This document shows, in pieces, positions 18,232 through 27,265 of a stretch of 64,000 nucleotides of DNA; positions within the stretch are counted from its first letter, which is position 1; each line of letters opens with the position of its first letter. The position numbers and the translations under genes are program-made. The notes under the pieces were generated by a model, which worked only from the letters and a program-made list of their open reading frames with translations, did not search any database and was not told the DNA's origin. The stretch comes from Pseudomonas sp. dw_612 (lineage in GTDB: Bacteria > Pseudomonadota > Gammaproteobacteria > Pseudomonadales > Pseudomonadaceae): the NCBI RefSeq assembly GCF_018449725.1, contig NZ_JAAVVC010000013.1, forward strand, positions 124,001 to 188,000. Reading direction: 5' to 3'.

Positions 18232-19002
18232 TTAACGAACCACGCCTTCTTCGATCAGCAACTTGAGAATGGCCTCAGCCCCCGCTTGCGCCGTCACGCC
18301 TTTGAGCACCTGACCACCACCGCCACTGGCCTTCGCCGTCGCGGCTTTCATACGATCGGCGCCGCTCTTGGCCTTGATCACTTTCAAGCGTTTAGGCCGT
18401 GGCTTGGCCGGTTGCAGCGTGGCGACTGCCAGCAATTCATCGTCGATGACTTCGACTTCATCCGCCTGCAACACCCCACGCCGGGCCGGGCCGTAGGCGC
18501 TCTGCCGAGGTTTCGGCGCGGCGTTATCCACAGTCGCCAGAAACGGCAGCCGCACTTTCAAGCGACGGCGTTGACCGCGAGGCAATGCTTGCAGCACCAG
18601 GGCCGAGTTGCCGTCGATGGATTCGACCTGCGCCAACCCCACCACCAGCGGCCAGCCGAGGCTTTCCGCCAGCAGGAACGGCAACATGCCCGAGCCTTCG
18701 CCGGTTTCCGCCTGGCTGCCGGTCAGCACGACCTGTGCGCCGGCGTCGCGCAAATAAGCGGTCAACGCGGGTAACGCATCGGCGCCCGACGGTTGTTCCA
18801 GCACATGCAGCTGTTCCAGACCCATGCCCAGATAGGCCCGCAGCGCCGGTTCCGCGACGTCGCCGGCATGCAGCACTTGCAGGTTATCCCCAGCCAGTTG
18901 CAGGCCCAGTTCCACGGCGCGCGCGTCCTGCTCGGCACGGCGGGGCCGGCCGGAGGTCGGGTGGGCGCCGATGGACACCAGGCTGATGACGTTCGTACTC
19001 AT
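18232..19002 (-). CDS. etfB: Electron transfer flavoprotein beta subunit (dimethylglycine branch)
   Basis: This is the AMP-binding beta subunit of an ETF that likely accepts electrons from DgcA/DgcB. It has 256 residues. Recognisable parts are LVSIGAHPTSGRPRRAEQDARAVE, the LTGSQAETGEGSGMLPFLLAE segment and the PLVVGLAQVES segment. The C-terminal 60 residues are rich in Lys and Ala (KAKSGADRMKAATAKASG). It is the last gene of the dgc operon, 15 bp after etfA. It is distinct from the housekeeping ETF used in beta-oxidation judging by its context. The coding sequence contains a perfect DnaA box (18524-18532). Confidence 0.88.
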   Translation of the reverse strand: MSTNVISLVSIGAHPTSGRPRRAEQDARAVELGLQLAGDNLQVLHAGDVAEPALRAYLGMGLEQLHVLEQPSGADALPALTAYLRDAGAQVVLTGSQAETGEGSGMLPFLLAESLGWPLVVGLAQVESIDGNSALVLQALPRGQRRRLKVRLPFLATVDNAAPKPRQSAYGPARRGVLQADEVEVIDDELLAVATLQPAKPRPKRLKVIKAKSGADRMKAATAKASGGGGQVLKGVTAQAGAEAILKLLIEEGVVR

Positions 19003-19017
19003 GACCCTTTCCTTCCC

Positions 19018-20238
19018 TTAAGCCGCATCGCGCTTGGCCTCGTTGCGATAAGCCGCTATCGCATCGATCAAGGCTTGAAGAATCTCGGCGCTCTCGCCGA
19101 TCACCGACAGGTCGGCCCGTTTGATCATGTCGCAGCCAGGGTCGAGGTTGATCGCCACCACCTTGTCGCAGGCTCCGATGCCTTGCAGGTGCTGGATCGC
19201 CCCGGAAATCCCCACGGCCACATAAACCCGTGCGGTGACCCAGGTGCCGGAAGCGCCGACCTGACGGTCGCGGGCCATGAAGCCATCGTCCACCGCCACC
19301 CGGGATGCGCCTTCGGTGGCGCCCAACGCTTCGGCAGTCCTGTGGAAAAGTCCCCAATCCTTGACCCCGTTGCCGCCGGAGAAGATGAATTCGGCTTCGG
19401 CCATTGGAATCGCCGCCGGATCCACCGCCACCGCGCCCAAATCCTCGATACGCGACAGACTGCGCGCTACGCCTGTGGATAACTCCACCGGCAAGGCTTC
19501 GTGACGGGTTTCGCTGACCGGTTCGGCGCACTCGACGGCGGCCAGAATCAGGCGCGCCACCGGGCGCGCGAGGTCCTGCAAGCCAGCACCGGCGCGGCCG
19601 ATGCATTCCTGATCCTTGACCTGCCAGACCCGCGTGGCCGGGCGTTCGCCGAGTGCAGCGGCAAAGCGTCGACCCAGTTCGCCACCGCCGCTGCGACTGT
19701 CCGGCAGCAACCAGTGACGCGGGTTGAACTGGTTATCCACAGCCCGCAGGCCCTGGACTCGTTGTTCCGGTGCATAACCGCTGAATGCTTCGCCCTCCAG
19801 TACCAGCAAGCGATCGACGCCCGCCGTGGCGAAGGCATTTTCCTTGTGATCGCCGAAGACCACGGCCAACACCGCGCCGTCCTTGCCGGCCAGTTGATGA
19901 GCCAGGCCGAGCAAGTCGCGGTCGTGGCTGCTCAAGCGGCCGCCGACCATGTCCGGCACCACGCTGATGTAGAACGCCGGAGCCGGCACTTGATGCAGCG
20001 GCAATTGCACTTCAACGGCGGCCGAACGTTTGCTCGCCCCGCCCTGCTGCGCGCCACTGCGGTCGATACGCTTAATGCCGTTGGGGCCGATAAAACCGAT
20101 GCCGTGCAGGTTCTTGCGGATGACGCCATTCGGCCCCATCCAGCTGTGTTGCGCCGGTTGCATCGCCGCGTGCAGCGGGTGCAAGCGGTTACGGGCAATC
20201 CATTCAGCGCGGGGGTCGCGGCGGATAATGTCGCTCAT
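19018..20238 (-). CDS. etfA: Electron transfer flavoprotein alpha subunit (dimethylglycine branch)
   Basis: This is the FAD-binding alpha subunit, 406 residues, longer than the housekeeping EtfA of about 310. The first 90 or so residues (RRDPRAEWIARNRLHPLHAA, then IGFIGPNGIKRID) form an extension specific to the dgc-linked type. The C-terminal FAD domain is clear: FSGGNGVKDWGLFHRTAEALGA, DRQVGASGTWVTARVYVAVGISGAIQHLQGI and VVAINLDPGCDMIKRADL. Its ATG overlaps the dgcB stop by one base (TGATG), which implies translational coupling. Two perfect DnaA boxes lie inside (19474-19482 and 19733-19741). Confidence 0.9.
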   Translation of the reverse strand: MSDIIRRDPRAEWIARNRLHPLHAAMQPAQHSWMGPNGVIRKNLHGIGFIGPNGIKRIDRSGAQQGGASKRSAAVEVQLPLHQVPAPAFYISVVPDMVGGRLSSHDRDLLGLAHQLAGKDGAVLAVVFGDHKENAFATAGVDRLLVLEGEAFSGYAPEQRVQGLRAVDNQFNPRHWLLPDSRSGGGELGRRFAAALGERPATRVWQVKDQECIGRAGAGLQDLARPVARLILAAVECAEPVSETRHEALPVELSTGVARSLSRIEDLGAVAVDPAAIPMAEAEFIFSGGNGVKDWGLFHRTAEALGATEGASRVAVDDGFMARDRQVGASGTWVTARVYVAVGISGAIQHLQGIGACDKVVAINLDPGCDMIKRADLSVIGESAEILQALIDAIAAYRNEAKRDAA

Positions 20239-22187
20239 CAGTGGGCCTCCGCAGGTTCACGTTTGGCCGGGGTGTTTGGCTTGCTCGGCGCAGCGTCTTC
20301 GAGCAATGCGTCGGCCACCAGTTCGGCAATGTCCTTGATCAACGGACGGGGTTCGACCACGCCTTCAAGCATCGCGGTGCATTGCGGGCAACCCACGGCC
20401 ACCAGTTCGGCGCCGGTTTCGCGGATGTCGTCCATGCGCATATCGGGGATCCGTTGCTTGCCCGGAATGTCGGTGATCGGCGCGCCGCCACCGCCGCCGC
20501 AGCAGCGCGAACGGAAACCGGAGCGTTGCATTTCCTTCACTTCGATGCCGAGGGCACGCAGCACTTCGCGCGGCGCCTCGTATTCGCCGTTGTAGCGACC
20601 GAGGTAGCACGGATCGTGATAGGTCACGCTGGTGCCTTTGTGCTGACTGAGGTTCAGCGCACCGGCACCGATGATTTCCGCCATATAGGTGCTGTGGTGC
20701 TGCACCAGGTAGTGGCCGTCGAAGGCGCCGTACTCGTTTTTCAGCACGTGGAAGCTGTGCGGGTCGCAGGTGACGATGCGGTTGAAGCTGTATTTGGCCA
20801 GGGTCTGGATATTGCGTTTGGCCAACAGTTGGAACGTTGCTTCGTCGCCCAGGCGTCGTGCCACGTCGCCGCTGTCGCGCTCTTCAAGTCCGAGTACCGC
20901 GAAGTCGACCTTGGCCGCTTTCAGCACTTTGACGAAGGCGCGCAAGGTGCGCTGGTTGCGCATGTCGAAAGCACCGTCGCCGACCCAGAACAGCACGTCG
21001 ACAGACTTCTTCTCGCTCATCAGATTCAGGTTCAGATCCGCCGCCCAGTTCATCCGCCCGCCCGGCGCAAAGCCGCCCGGGTTGTCGGTGGCGATCAGGT
21101 TTTCCAGGACTTCGGCGCCCTTGTTTGGCGTGGCGCCAAGTTCCAGAGTCAGATGGCGGCGCATGTCGACGATGGCATCGACGTGCTCGATCATCATCGG
21201 GCATTCCTCGACGCAGGCGCGGCAGGTGGTGCAGGACCACAAGGTTTCAGCGTCCACCAGACCGTTGACGATCGGTTGATGCGGGTTGCCAGCGTGCTCG
21301 CCGATGGCTTTGCCCGGATACGGGCTGCCGGCGAATTTGGCGTCGGTGCCGCCAGCGAGGCCGACCACCATGTCTTGAATCAGTTTTTTCGGGTTCAGCG
21401 GTTGGCCGGCAGCGAACGCCGGGCACGCCGCTTCGCATTTACCGCACTGCACGCAGGCGTCGAAACCGAGCAGTTGGTTCCAGGTGAAATCCTTGGGTTT
21501 TTCCACGCCCAGCGGCGCGTTTGGATCGTTCAGATCCAGCGGTTTCAAACCAGTGGAGCGGCCGCCACCAAAGCGTTCGGCGCGACGGTGCCAGGCCAGG
21601 TGCAAGGCACCGGCGAAGGCGTGCTTCATCGGCCCGCCCCAGGTCATGCCGAAGAACAACTCGCTAACGCCCCACAGCACACCGACGCCGAGGATCGCCG
21701 CGACGACCCAGCCACCGAAGTTTTCCGGAAGGATGCCGGCGACCGGCAGGGTCAACAGGAAGAAGCTCGCCGAGAACGCCAAGAGGCTTTTCGGCAGACG
21801 CATCCATGGCCCTTTGGACAGGCGAGCCGGTGGGTTGCGACGGCGCAAGAACATGAAGATTGCACCGACGAACATCACCGCCGAGGCAATCAACAGGGCA
21901 ACACCGAGAATGCGATTGTGCAGGCCGAAACCGTGAACCAGGATCGCCAGCACAATCGACGCCACCGCACCGCCAGCCGTGGCGACGTGAGTGTTGGCGA
22001 TGTATTTGTCCCGCGCCACCACATGGTGCAAGTCGACCATGTAGCGCTTGGGCATGGCCAGCAGGCCGCCGATCAGGTCGACCTTCGAGGCACGGCCCCG
22101 GCGCCACATAGCCACCCGCCGCAACGCGCCAAGGACAGCAAGTCCGGTGGCTGCGAACAGCAGGATTGGAAGAAGGGTGTTCAACAT
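20238..22187 (-). CDS. dgcB: Dimethylglycine catabolism iron-sulfur protein DgcB
   Basis: This is the partner of DgcA in converting dimethylglycine to sarcosine. It has 649 residues. The N-terminal third has about five membrane helices. Two 4Fe-4S motifs follow, CVQCGKCEAACP and CTTCRACVEECP. The C-terminus carries CCG-type cysteine motifs in YHDPCYLGRYNGEYEAP and SRCCGGGGGAP. The layout resembles heterodisulfide reductase-like membrane electron carriers and suggests that electrons go from the dehydrogenase toward the quinone pool or the dedicated ETF. It lies between dgcA and etfA in the operon. Confidence 0.92.
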   Translation of the reverse strand: MLNTLLPILLFAATGLAVLGALRRVAMWRRGRASKVDLIGGLLAMPKRYMVDLHHVVARDKYIANTHVATAGGAVASIVLAILVHGFGLHNRILGVALLIASAVMFVGAIFMFLRRRNPPARLSKGPWMRLPKSLLAFSASFFLLTLPVAGILPENFGGWVVAAILGVGVLWGVSELFFGMTWGGPMKHAFAGALHLAWHRRAERFGGGRSTGLKPLDLNDPNAPLGVEKPKDFTWNQLLGFDACVQCGKCEAACPAFAAGQPLNPKKLIQDMVVGLAGGTDAKFAGSPYPGKAIGEHAGNPHQPIVNGLVDAETLWSCTTCRACVEECPMMIEHVDAIVDMRRHLTLELGATPNKGAEVLENLIATDNPGGFAPGGRMNWAADLNLNLMSEKKSVDVLFWVGDGAFDMRNQRTLRAFVKVLKAAKVDFAVLGLEERDSGDVARRLGDEATFQLLAKRNIQTLAKYSFNRIVTCDPHSFHVLKNEYGAFDGHYLVQHHSTYMAEIIGAGALNLSQHKGTSVTYHDPCYLGRYNGEYEAPREVLRALGIEVKEMQRSGFRSRCCGGGGGAPITDIPGKQRIPDMRMDDIRETGAELVAVGCPQCTAMLEGVVEPRPLIKDIAELVADALLEDAAPSKPNTPAKREPAEAH

Positions 22188-22247
22188 GTGGAGCTCCCAA
22201 AGACCGCAGGGTCTTGCAGGCCAAACTACCTGGATGCCTTGCTCGAT

Positions 22248-22343
22248 CCCTGTGGGAGCGGGCTTGCTCGCGAAAGCGGTGGGTCAGTCGACATCAATGG
22301 CGGCTGACAGATTGCATTCGCGAGCAAGCCCGCTCCCACAGGG
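22248..22343. repeat. REP doublet inside the dgc operon
   Basis: Inverted REP units (22248-22276 and about 22317-22343) sit in the 170-bp gap between dgcA and dgcB. A perfect DnaA box abuts it at 22344-22352. An element within an operon may act to stabilise or cut the mRNA between its two halves. Confidence 0.9.
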
Positions 22344-22357
22344 TTATCCACAAGCTC

Positions 22358-24418
22358 TTAGAAATCCTTGCACAACCGCAGGGCGTCGTAGATCGCCGCG
22401 TGTGTGTTGCGCTGGGCCACGCAGTCGCCGATGCGGAACAGCAAGTAGCCGTCACCCGGTTGGCTCAGCGATGGCTGCGGCTTGATCGCGAACAAGGCTT
22501 CGATGTCCATCTGGCCCTTGTTGCGCGACGCTTCCTTCAGCGCGTAGTAGATTTCTTCGTCCGGACGCACGCCGTTTTCGACGACGACCTGGTCCACCAC
22601 CCGCTCCTCTTTGGCGCCGGTGTATTCGTTTTCCAGCACCGCCACCAGTTTGTCGCCTTCGCGGTAGACCTTCTCCAGCATCATGTCGCCGGTCATGATC
22701 ACTTCTTTCGGGTACATGCTGCGGTAGTAGGTCGGGAACGATGTGCCGCCAATCGCCACGCCCGGCTTGATGTCGTCGGTGACGATCTCGACCTGGCTGC
22801 CCTTGTCGGCGAGGAAGTCCGCCGTCGACATCCCGGTGAATTCGCAAATGGTGTCGTAGACCAGCACGTTCTTGCCCGGCGCAACCTTGCCGTCAAGGAT
22901 GTCCCAACTGCTGACCACCAGGCCTTCCGCCGCGCCCCAGTGTTCGTTCTGCTCCAGGAATGGATGACCGCCAACGGCGAGCACCACCACGTCCGGACGT
23001 AGGTCGAGAATGGTCGCCGCATCGGCGGCCACGCCCAGGCGCAGGTCGACTTTCAACCTCGCTAGCTCAAGCTGGAACCAGCGCGTGATACCAGCGATCT
23101 GGTCCCGTTGCGGGGCTTTCGACGCAGTGGTGATCTGCCCGCCGATGAATTCTTTCTTCTCGAACAGGGTCACGTCGTGGCCACGTTCGGCGGAGACGCG
23201 AGCGGCTTCCATCCCCGCAGGACCGGCACCGACCACCACGACTTTGCGTTTCACACCGGTCGATTTCTCGATGATGTGCGGCACGCCCATGTATTCACGG
23301 GAGGTCGCGGCGTTCTGGATGCACAGCACGTCCAGGCCTTGGTACTGACGGTCGATGCAATAGTTGGCGCCGACGCATTGTTTGATCTGGTCAACCTGGC
23401 CCATTTTGATCTTGGCGATCAAGTGCGGGTCGGCGATGTGGGCACGGGTCATGCCGACCATGTCCACGTAGCCGCCTTCCAGAATACGGGTCGCCTGGTT
23501 CGGGTCCTTGATGTTCTGCGCGTGCAGCACCGGGGCCTTCACCACTTCCTTGATACCGGCCGCCAAGTGCAGGAACGGCTCCGGTGGATAACTCATGTTG
23601 GGGATAACGTTGGCCAGGGTGTTGTGGGTGTCGCAACCCGAACCAACCACTCCGATGAAGTCGATCATGCCGGTGTCGTCGTAGTACTTGGCGATCTGTT
23701 TCATGTCTTCGTGGGACAAGCCGTCCGGGTGGAACTCGTCACCGCACAGACGGATGCCAACGCAGAAATCCGGGCCGACTTCCGCGCGCACAGCCTTCAA
23801 TACTTCCAGGCCGAAACGCATGCGGTTTTCGAAGCTGCCGCCCCATTCGTCGGTGCGTTTGTTGACCCGTGGGCTCCAGAACTGGTCGATCATGTGCTGG
23901 TGCACTGCCGACAGTTCAACGCCATCGAGGCCACCGGCCTTGGCCCGCGCGGCGGCGCTGGCGTAGTTGCCGATCACCCGCCAGATTTCTTCCGGCTCGA
24001 TGGTTTTGCAGGTCGCGCGGTGCACCGGTTCACGGATGCCCGACGGCGACAGCAGGGTTGGCCAATGCTCGCCGTCCCAACGCGAGCGTCGGCCCATGTG
24101 AGTAATCTGGATCATGATCTTGGCGCCATGCTTGTGCATGGCATCGGCCAGGTTCTGGAAGTGCGGAATGATCCGGTCGTCGGCCAGGTTGACCGATTTC
24201 CACCAGCCTTGCGGGCTGTCGATGGCCACGCTGGAGGAACCGCCGCAAATCGCCAGGCCGATCCCGCCCTTGGCTTTCTCTTCGTAATACTTGACGTACC
24301 GGTCGGTGGTCATGCCGCCGTCGGTGGCATACACCTCGGCGTGCGCGGTGCTGAGCACGCGGTTGCGGATGGTCAGTTTGCCGATCTGGATCGGCTGGAA
24401 CATTGCTTCGAAAGCCAT
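22358..24418 (-). CDS. dgcA: Dimethylglycine dehydrogenase DgcA
   Basis: This flavoprotein of the trimethylamine dehydrogenase/2,4-dienoyl-CoA reductase family demethylates dimethylglycine to sarcosine. It has 686 residues starting MAFEAMFQPIQIGKLTIRNRVLS. The N-terminal FMN barrel (1-370) contains GGLDGVELSAVHQHMIDQFW. The 4Fe-4S cysteines are in VGANYCIDRQYQGLDVLCIQN. The C-terminal half has an FAD/NAD Rossmann motif VVVVGAGPAGMEAARVSAERG. The start matches the family and follows the DUF5943-like gene by 15 bp. It is the central gene of the operon. Confidence 0.94.
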   Translation of the reverse strand: MAFEAMFQPIQIGKLTIRNRVLSTAHAEVYATDGGMTTDRYVKYYEEKAKGGIGLAICGGSSSVAIDSPQGWWKSVNLADDRIIPHFQNLADAMHKHGAKIMIQITHMGRRSRWDGEHWPTLLSPSGIREPVHRATCKTIEPEEIWRVIGNYASAAARAKAGGLDGVELSAVHQHMIDQFWSPRVNKRTDEWGGSFENRMRFGLEVLKAVRAEVGPDFCVGIRLCGDEFHPDGLSHEDMKQIAKYYDDTGMIDFIGVVGSGCDTHNTLANVIPNMSYPPEPFLHLAAGIKEVVKAPVLHAQNIKDPNQATRILEGGYVDMVGMTRAHIADPHLIAKIKMGQVDQIKQCVGANYCIDRQYQGLDVLCIQNAATSREYMGVPHIIEKSTGVKRKVVVVGAGPAGMEAARVSAERGHDVTLFEKKEFIGGQITTASKAPQRDQIAGITRWFQLELARLKVDLRLGVAADAATILDLRPDVVVLAVGGHPFLEQNEHWGAAEGLVVSSWDILDGKVAPGKNVLVYDTICEFTGMSTADFLADKGSQVEIVTDDIKPGVAIGGTSFPTYYRSMYPKEVIMTGDMMLEKVYREGDKLVAVLENEYTGAKEERVVDQVVVENGVRPDEEIYYALKEASRNKGQMDIEALFAIKPQPSLSQPGDGYLLFRIGDCVAQRNTHAAIYDALRLCKDF

Positions 24419-24433
24419 GGCGGGATCCTCGAC

Positions 24434-24964
24434 TTACAACGGCTTGACGGTGAACAGGCCGTCGTCGTGGCCTTCTTCGGAGCCACCGTAGACTTGCTCG
24501 GCAACGGTGCGAATCTTGCTGCCACGAGCCTCAAGAATCTGGTCCATGGCCCCGGCAAACCAACCGGTGAACATGTAGTCGACCTTGCGCCCGACCTTGC
24601 CGTACACGTAGACGAACGCCGAGTGTTCGAGCTTGACGCTGGCGGTGCCTTTGTCGAGGTCGATGTCCTGGATCTTGAACAGGCCCCAGCCACGTTGCGA
24701 CAGGCGCTTCATGTAGTGCTCGAACACCGCGACGCCTTCCAGGCCGTGGCATTCGGCTTCTTTTTCACACCAGTGCCAGGCGGATTTGTAGCCGGCCTTG
24801 TAGAGAATCTCGGCATAGGCGTCAACGCCCAAAACCTCTTCGATGCCCATGTGGTTGTTGACGAAGAAGTGACGCGGTACGTAGAGCATCGGCAGGGCGT
24901 CGGAGGTCCAGACACCGGTTTCGCTGTCGACTTCGATTGGCAATTGCGGGGCGATCTTGGCCAT
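24434..24964 (-). CDS. DUF5943-like protein of the dgc operon
   Basis: This 176-residue soluble protein starts MAKIAPQLPIEVDSETGVW. It matches my recollection of the small protein always found next to dgcA in Pseudomonas (DUF5943, V4R-like fold). It has an aromatic-rich middle (YKSAWHWCEKEAECHG) and two cysteines. Its function has not been assigned to my knowledge. Tight linkage upstream of dgcA suggests a role in handling the demethylase or its C1 product; this is inference. It lies 15 bp before dgcA on the same strand. Confidence 0.8.
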   Translation of the reverse strand: MAKIAPQLPIEVDSETGVWTSDALPMLYVPRHFFVNNHMGIEEVLGVDAYAEILYKAGYKSAWHWCEKEAECHGLEGVAVFEHYMKRLSQRGWGLFKIQDIDLDKGTASVKLEHSAFVYVYGKVGRKVDYMFTGWFAGAMDQILEARGSKIRTVAEQVYGGSEEGHDDGLFTVKPL

Positions 24965-25013
24965 GGAAACTTAACTCCAGAAAAATTCGTTATGTTGGTG
25001 TGCCGTAGCATCC

Positions 25014-25113
25014 GTAGCAGCTGCCGAGGCACGAGGCTGCGTTGGGCTGCGAAGCGGCCCCCGAGGGCGGTCCTGCGGACCGCAACGCAGCCTCGTGCCT
25101 CGGCAGCTGCTAC
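25014..25113. repeat. Long palindromic repeat, family GTAGCAGCTGCCGAGGCACG
   Basis: Arms GTAGCAGCTGCCGAGGCACG and its complement pair over a loop containing GGCCCCCGAGGGCGGTCC. Copies of the family are at 47397 and 56071. It interrupts the dgc operon between the dipeptidase-like gene and the DUF5943-like gene. Confidence 0.88.
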
Positions 25114-25139
25114 AACAGGAATCGTTGTGTAACCCGGGC

Positions 25140-26117
25140 TTATTCGCCCCAGACGTCCTTGAGGACGTTGACCCAGTTCTCGCCCATGATCTTGCGCACG
25201 ACTCGCTCGGAGTGGCCGCGCTTGAGCAGGGTTTCGGTCAGGTTCGGGAACTCGCCGACGGTGCGGATGCCCAGCGGGTTGATGATCTTGCCGAAGCTGG
25301 TCAGACGGCGGGCGTAGCCCTTGTCATGGGTCAGGTATTCGAAGAAGTCCTGGCCATGGCCCTGGGTGAAGTCGGTGCCGATGCCGATAGCGTCTTCGCC
25401 AACGATGTTCATGGTGTATTCGATGGCTTCGGCGTAGTCGTCGATGGTCGAATCGATGCCCTTGGCCAGGAACGGCGCGAACATGGTCACGCCGACGAAA
25501 CCGCCGTGATCGGCGATGAACTTCAGTTCTTCATCGGATTTGTTGCGCGGGTGGATTTTCAGACCCGACGGCAGGCAGTGGGAGTAGCAGACCGGTTTCT
25601 TGGATTCGAGGATGACTTCTTCGGAGGTCTTCGAACCGACGTGGGACAAGTCACACATGACACCGACACGGTTCATCTCGGCGACGATTTCACGACCGAA
25701 GCCCGACAGGCCGCCGTCGCGCTCGTAGCAACCGGTGCCGACCAGGTTCTGGGTGTTGTAGCACATCTGCACAATACCGACGCCGAGTTGCTTGAACACC
25801 TCGACATAGCCGATCTGGTCTTCAAAGGCGTGGGCATTCTGGAAGCCGAACAGGATGCCGGTCTTGCCCTGCTCCTTGGCCTTGCGGATATCGGCGGTGG
25901 TGCGCACCGGAATCACCAGGTCGCTGTTCTCGCGGATCAGCTTCTGGCTGGCGGCGATGTTATTGACGGTGGCCTGGAAGCCCTCCCACACCGACACGGT
26001 GCAGTTGGCCGCGGTCAGACCGCCCTTGCGCATGTCTTCAAACAGCTCGCGGTTCCACTTGGCGATAATCAGCCCGTCGATAACGATGCTGTCGGCGTGC
26101 AATTCGGCTGGGCTCAT
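25140..26117 (-). CDS. Membrane dipeptidase (M19)-like protein, first gene of the dgc operon
   Basis: The 325-residue protein belongs to the renal dipeptidase family M19. It starts MSPAELHADSIVIDGLIIAKWN, with AGGGGA upstream. Family hallmarks seen are GFQNAHAFEDQIGYVE, VMCDLSHVGSKTSEEV, PVCYSHCLPSG and IGTDFTQGHGQDFFEYL. The N-terminal motif is normally DGHxDxP, which supplies two zinc ligands, but here it reads DGLIIAKWN, so the H-x-D pair is missing. The binuclear site may be changed, and the true substrate may be an N-methylated compound rather than a dipeptide. It lies just upstream of the DUF5943 gene and dgcA in the same direction. Confidence 0.85.
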   Translation of the reverse strand: MSPAELHADSIVIDGLIIAKWNRELFEDMRKGGLTAANCTVSVWEGFQATVNNIAASQKLIRENSDLVIPVRTTADIRKAKEQGKTGILFGFQNAHAFEDQIGYVEVFKQLGVGIVQMCYNTQNLVGTGCYERDGGLSGFGREIVAEMNRVGVMCDLSHVGSKTSEEVILESKKPVCYSHCLPSGLKIHPRNKSDEELKFIADHGGFVGVTMFAPFLAKGIDSTIDDYAEAIEYTMNIVGEDAIGIGTDFTQGHGQDFFEYLTHDKGYARRLTSFGKIINPLGIRTVGEFPNLTETLLKRGHSERVVRKIMGENWVNVLKDVWGE

Positions 26118-26238
26118 CAGGCTGTCCCCTATTAGCGATTCATGCGCCGAATCGTGTGCCGGCGCTTTGGGGCCAGCATATGCCTGAGGACCGGGGCAGC
26201 CGGGTGCAAAAACGACAGGGGGTTTGCCGAAAGCGTCA

Positions 26239-26268
26239 ATCTGCGACAAAGGGTCGTTGTCGGGCCAT
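26239..26268. promoter_or_regulatory. Candidate GbdR operator upstream of the dgc operon
   Basis: ATCTGCGACA at 26239-26248 is identical in ten bases to the site between gbcB and gbcA. A TCGGGCCA stretch follows at 26260-26267, comparable with the second half-site there. It lies about 122 bp upstream of the first gene. Joint control of gbc and dgc by GbdR is established in Pseudomonas; the exact site is inference. Confidence 0.4.
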
Positions 26269-26373
26269 CTGTTCAGCGTTGCCGCCATCGCATGCTCTAT
26301 TGCGTTGCAGCCACGCGCGCCTCCAGAATCACGCAGCGTTCAGGGACAAATTCAGTCGAACAGGAGTTGATCA

Positions 26374-27159
26374 ATGCATCGTTTTACGGTTTGGCGTTAC
26401 CTTTCGTTGGAAAAATTCGAATGGCTGCTGGCTGATAACGGTTTGTATTTCAGTCGTGCTGATCAGCAGGAGGATCCAGATGAGGGGGGCTACCACGAAA
26501 AGCAGATGATCGCCGATTTGAATTCAGCGACGGAAGATAAGTATCTGAAAGAAAACGTTGTCATGCGGCATCGGAACATCCGTGAGCTCAATCGCAGAAC
26601 GACTTATCTCAGCTGCTGGCATAAGAACTCACAGGAAAATCAAGCCATGTGGGATAAATTCGCCCCTGAAGGCGCTGATGTGGTCATTCAGTCCAATCTA
26701 ATGTATCTGATTACGCAAATTCCCAAGGGGCTAACAGAGGTCATCACCCCCGATGACTGCGACTATGACAAAAGCAAAGCAGGCGTCGGCAACCAGCGCA
26801 ACTTCAAATTCAAAGACGAAAAATACGCGCCGGAAAATGAGTTTCGCCTCTACATAGACTCCGGCACCCTGTATTACAAAACCAACATCAGATTCGATAA
26901 CGCATTGATGGTTGAAGTTGGCAATCAAACGGCCTACGCCGCCGACTACTCGGATAACGTGACAGCCCCGGGCACCATTTTTAAAAAAAACGAATACGGG
27001 TTGGTCGTCGCTTACAATCTGCAACGACTGATCAACAGCGTGCACACATCACCCAATGCCACCGAGGCACAGAAAAACCACATCAGGCAGCTTTTGCATA
27101 AGGCGGGCCTGGACATTCCAGTGGTCTCTTCCTCGCTCCAGGCAAACCCAATAGCGTAA
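26374..27159 (+). CDS. DUF2971-like protein
   Basis: The 261-residue protein starts MHRFTVWRYLSLEKFEWLL, with AGGAG eight bases upstream. DUF2971 hallmarks are visible: LYFSRADQQEDPDEGG, then TYLSCWHKNSQENQAMWDKFA. It is AT-richer than the dgc and cdh genes on either side, which suggests acquisition by transfer. DUF2971 proteins are often found in phage-defence and accessory islands, but no biochemical role is established. There is no signal peptide. It starts the small accessory segment between the dgc and carnitine regions. Confidence 0.65.
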   Translation: MHRFTVWRYLSLEKFEWLLADNGLYFSRADQQEDPDEGGYHEKQMIADLNSATEDKYLKENVVMRHRNIRELNRRTTYLSCWHKNSQENQAMWDKFAPEGADVVIQSNLMYLITQIPKGLTEVITPDDCDYDKSKAGVGNQRNFKFKDEKYAPENEFRLYIDSGTLYYKTNIRFDNALMVEVGNQTAYAADYSDNVTAPGTIFKKNEYGLVVAYNLQRLINSVHTSPNATEAQKNHIRQLLHKAGLDIPVVSSSLQANPIA

Positions 27160-27265
27160 GCAAACCAGCGCCCGTTGATATGCCATCAGGCCTCTGTTTT
27201 TTGCTCGACTGCTGAGCGAGAATCGGCGCGCCTCTTCAAAACGCCGTATGGGAAGGAAATCGCAG

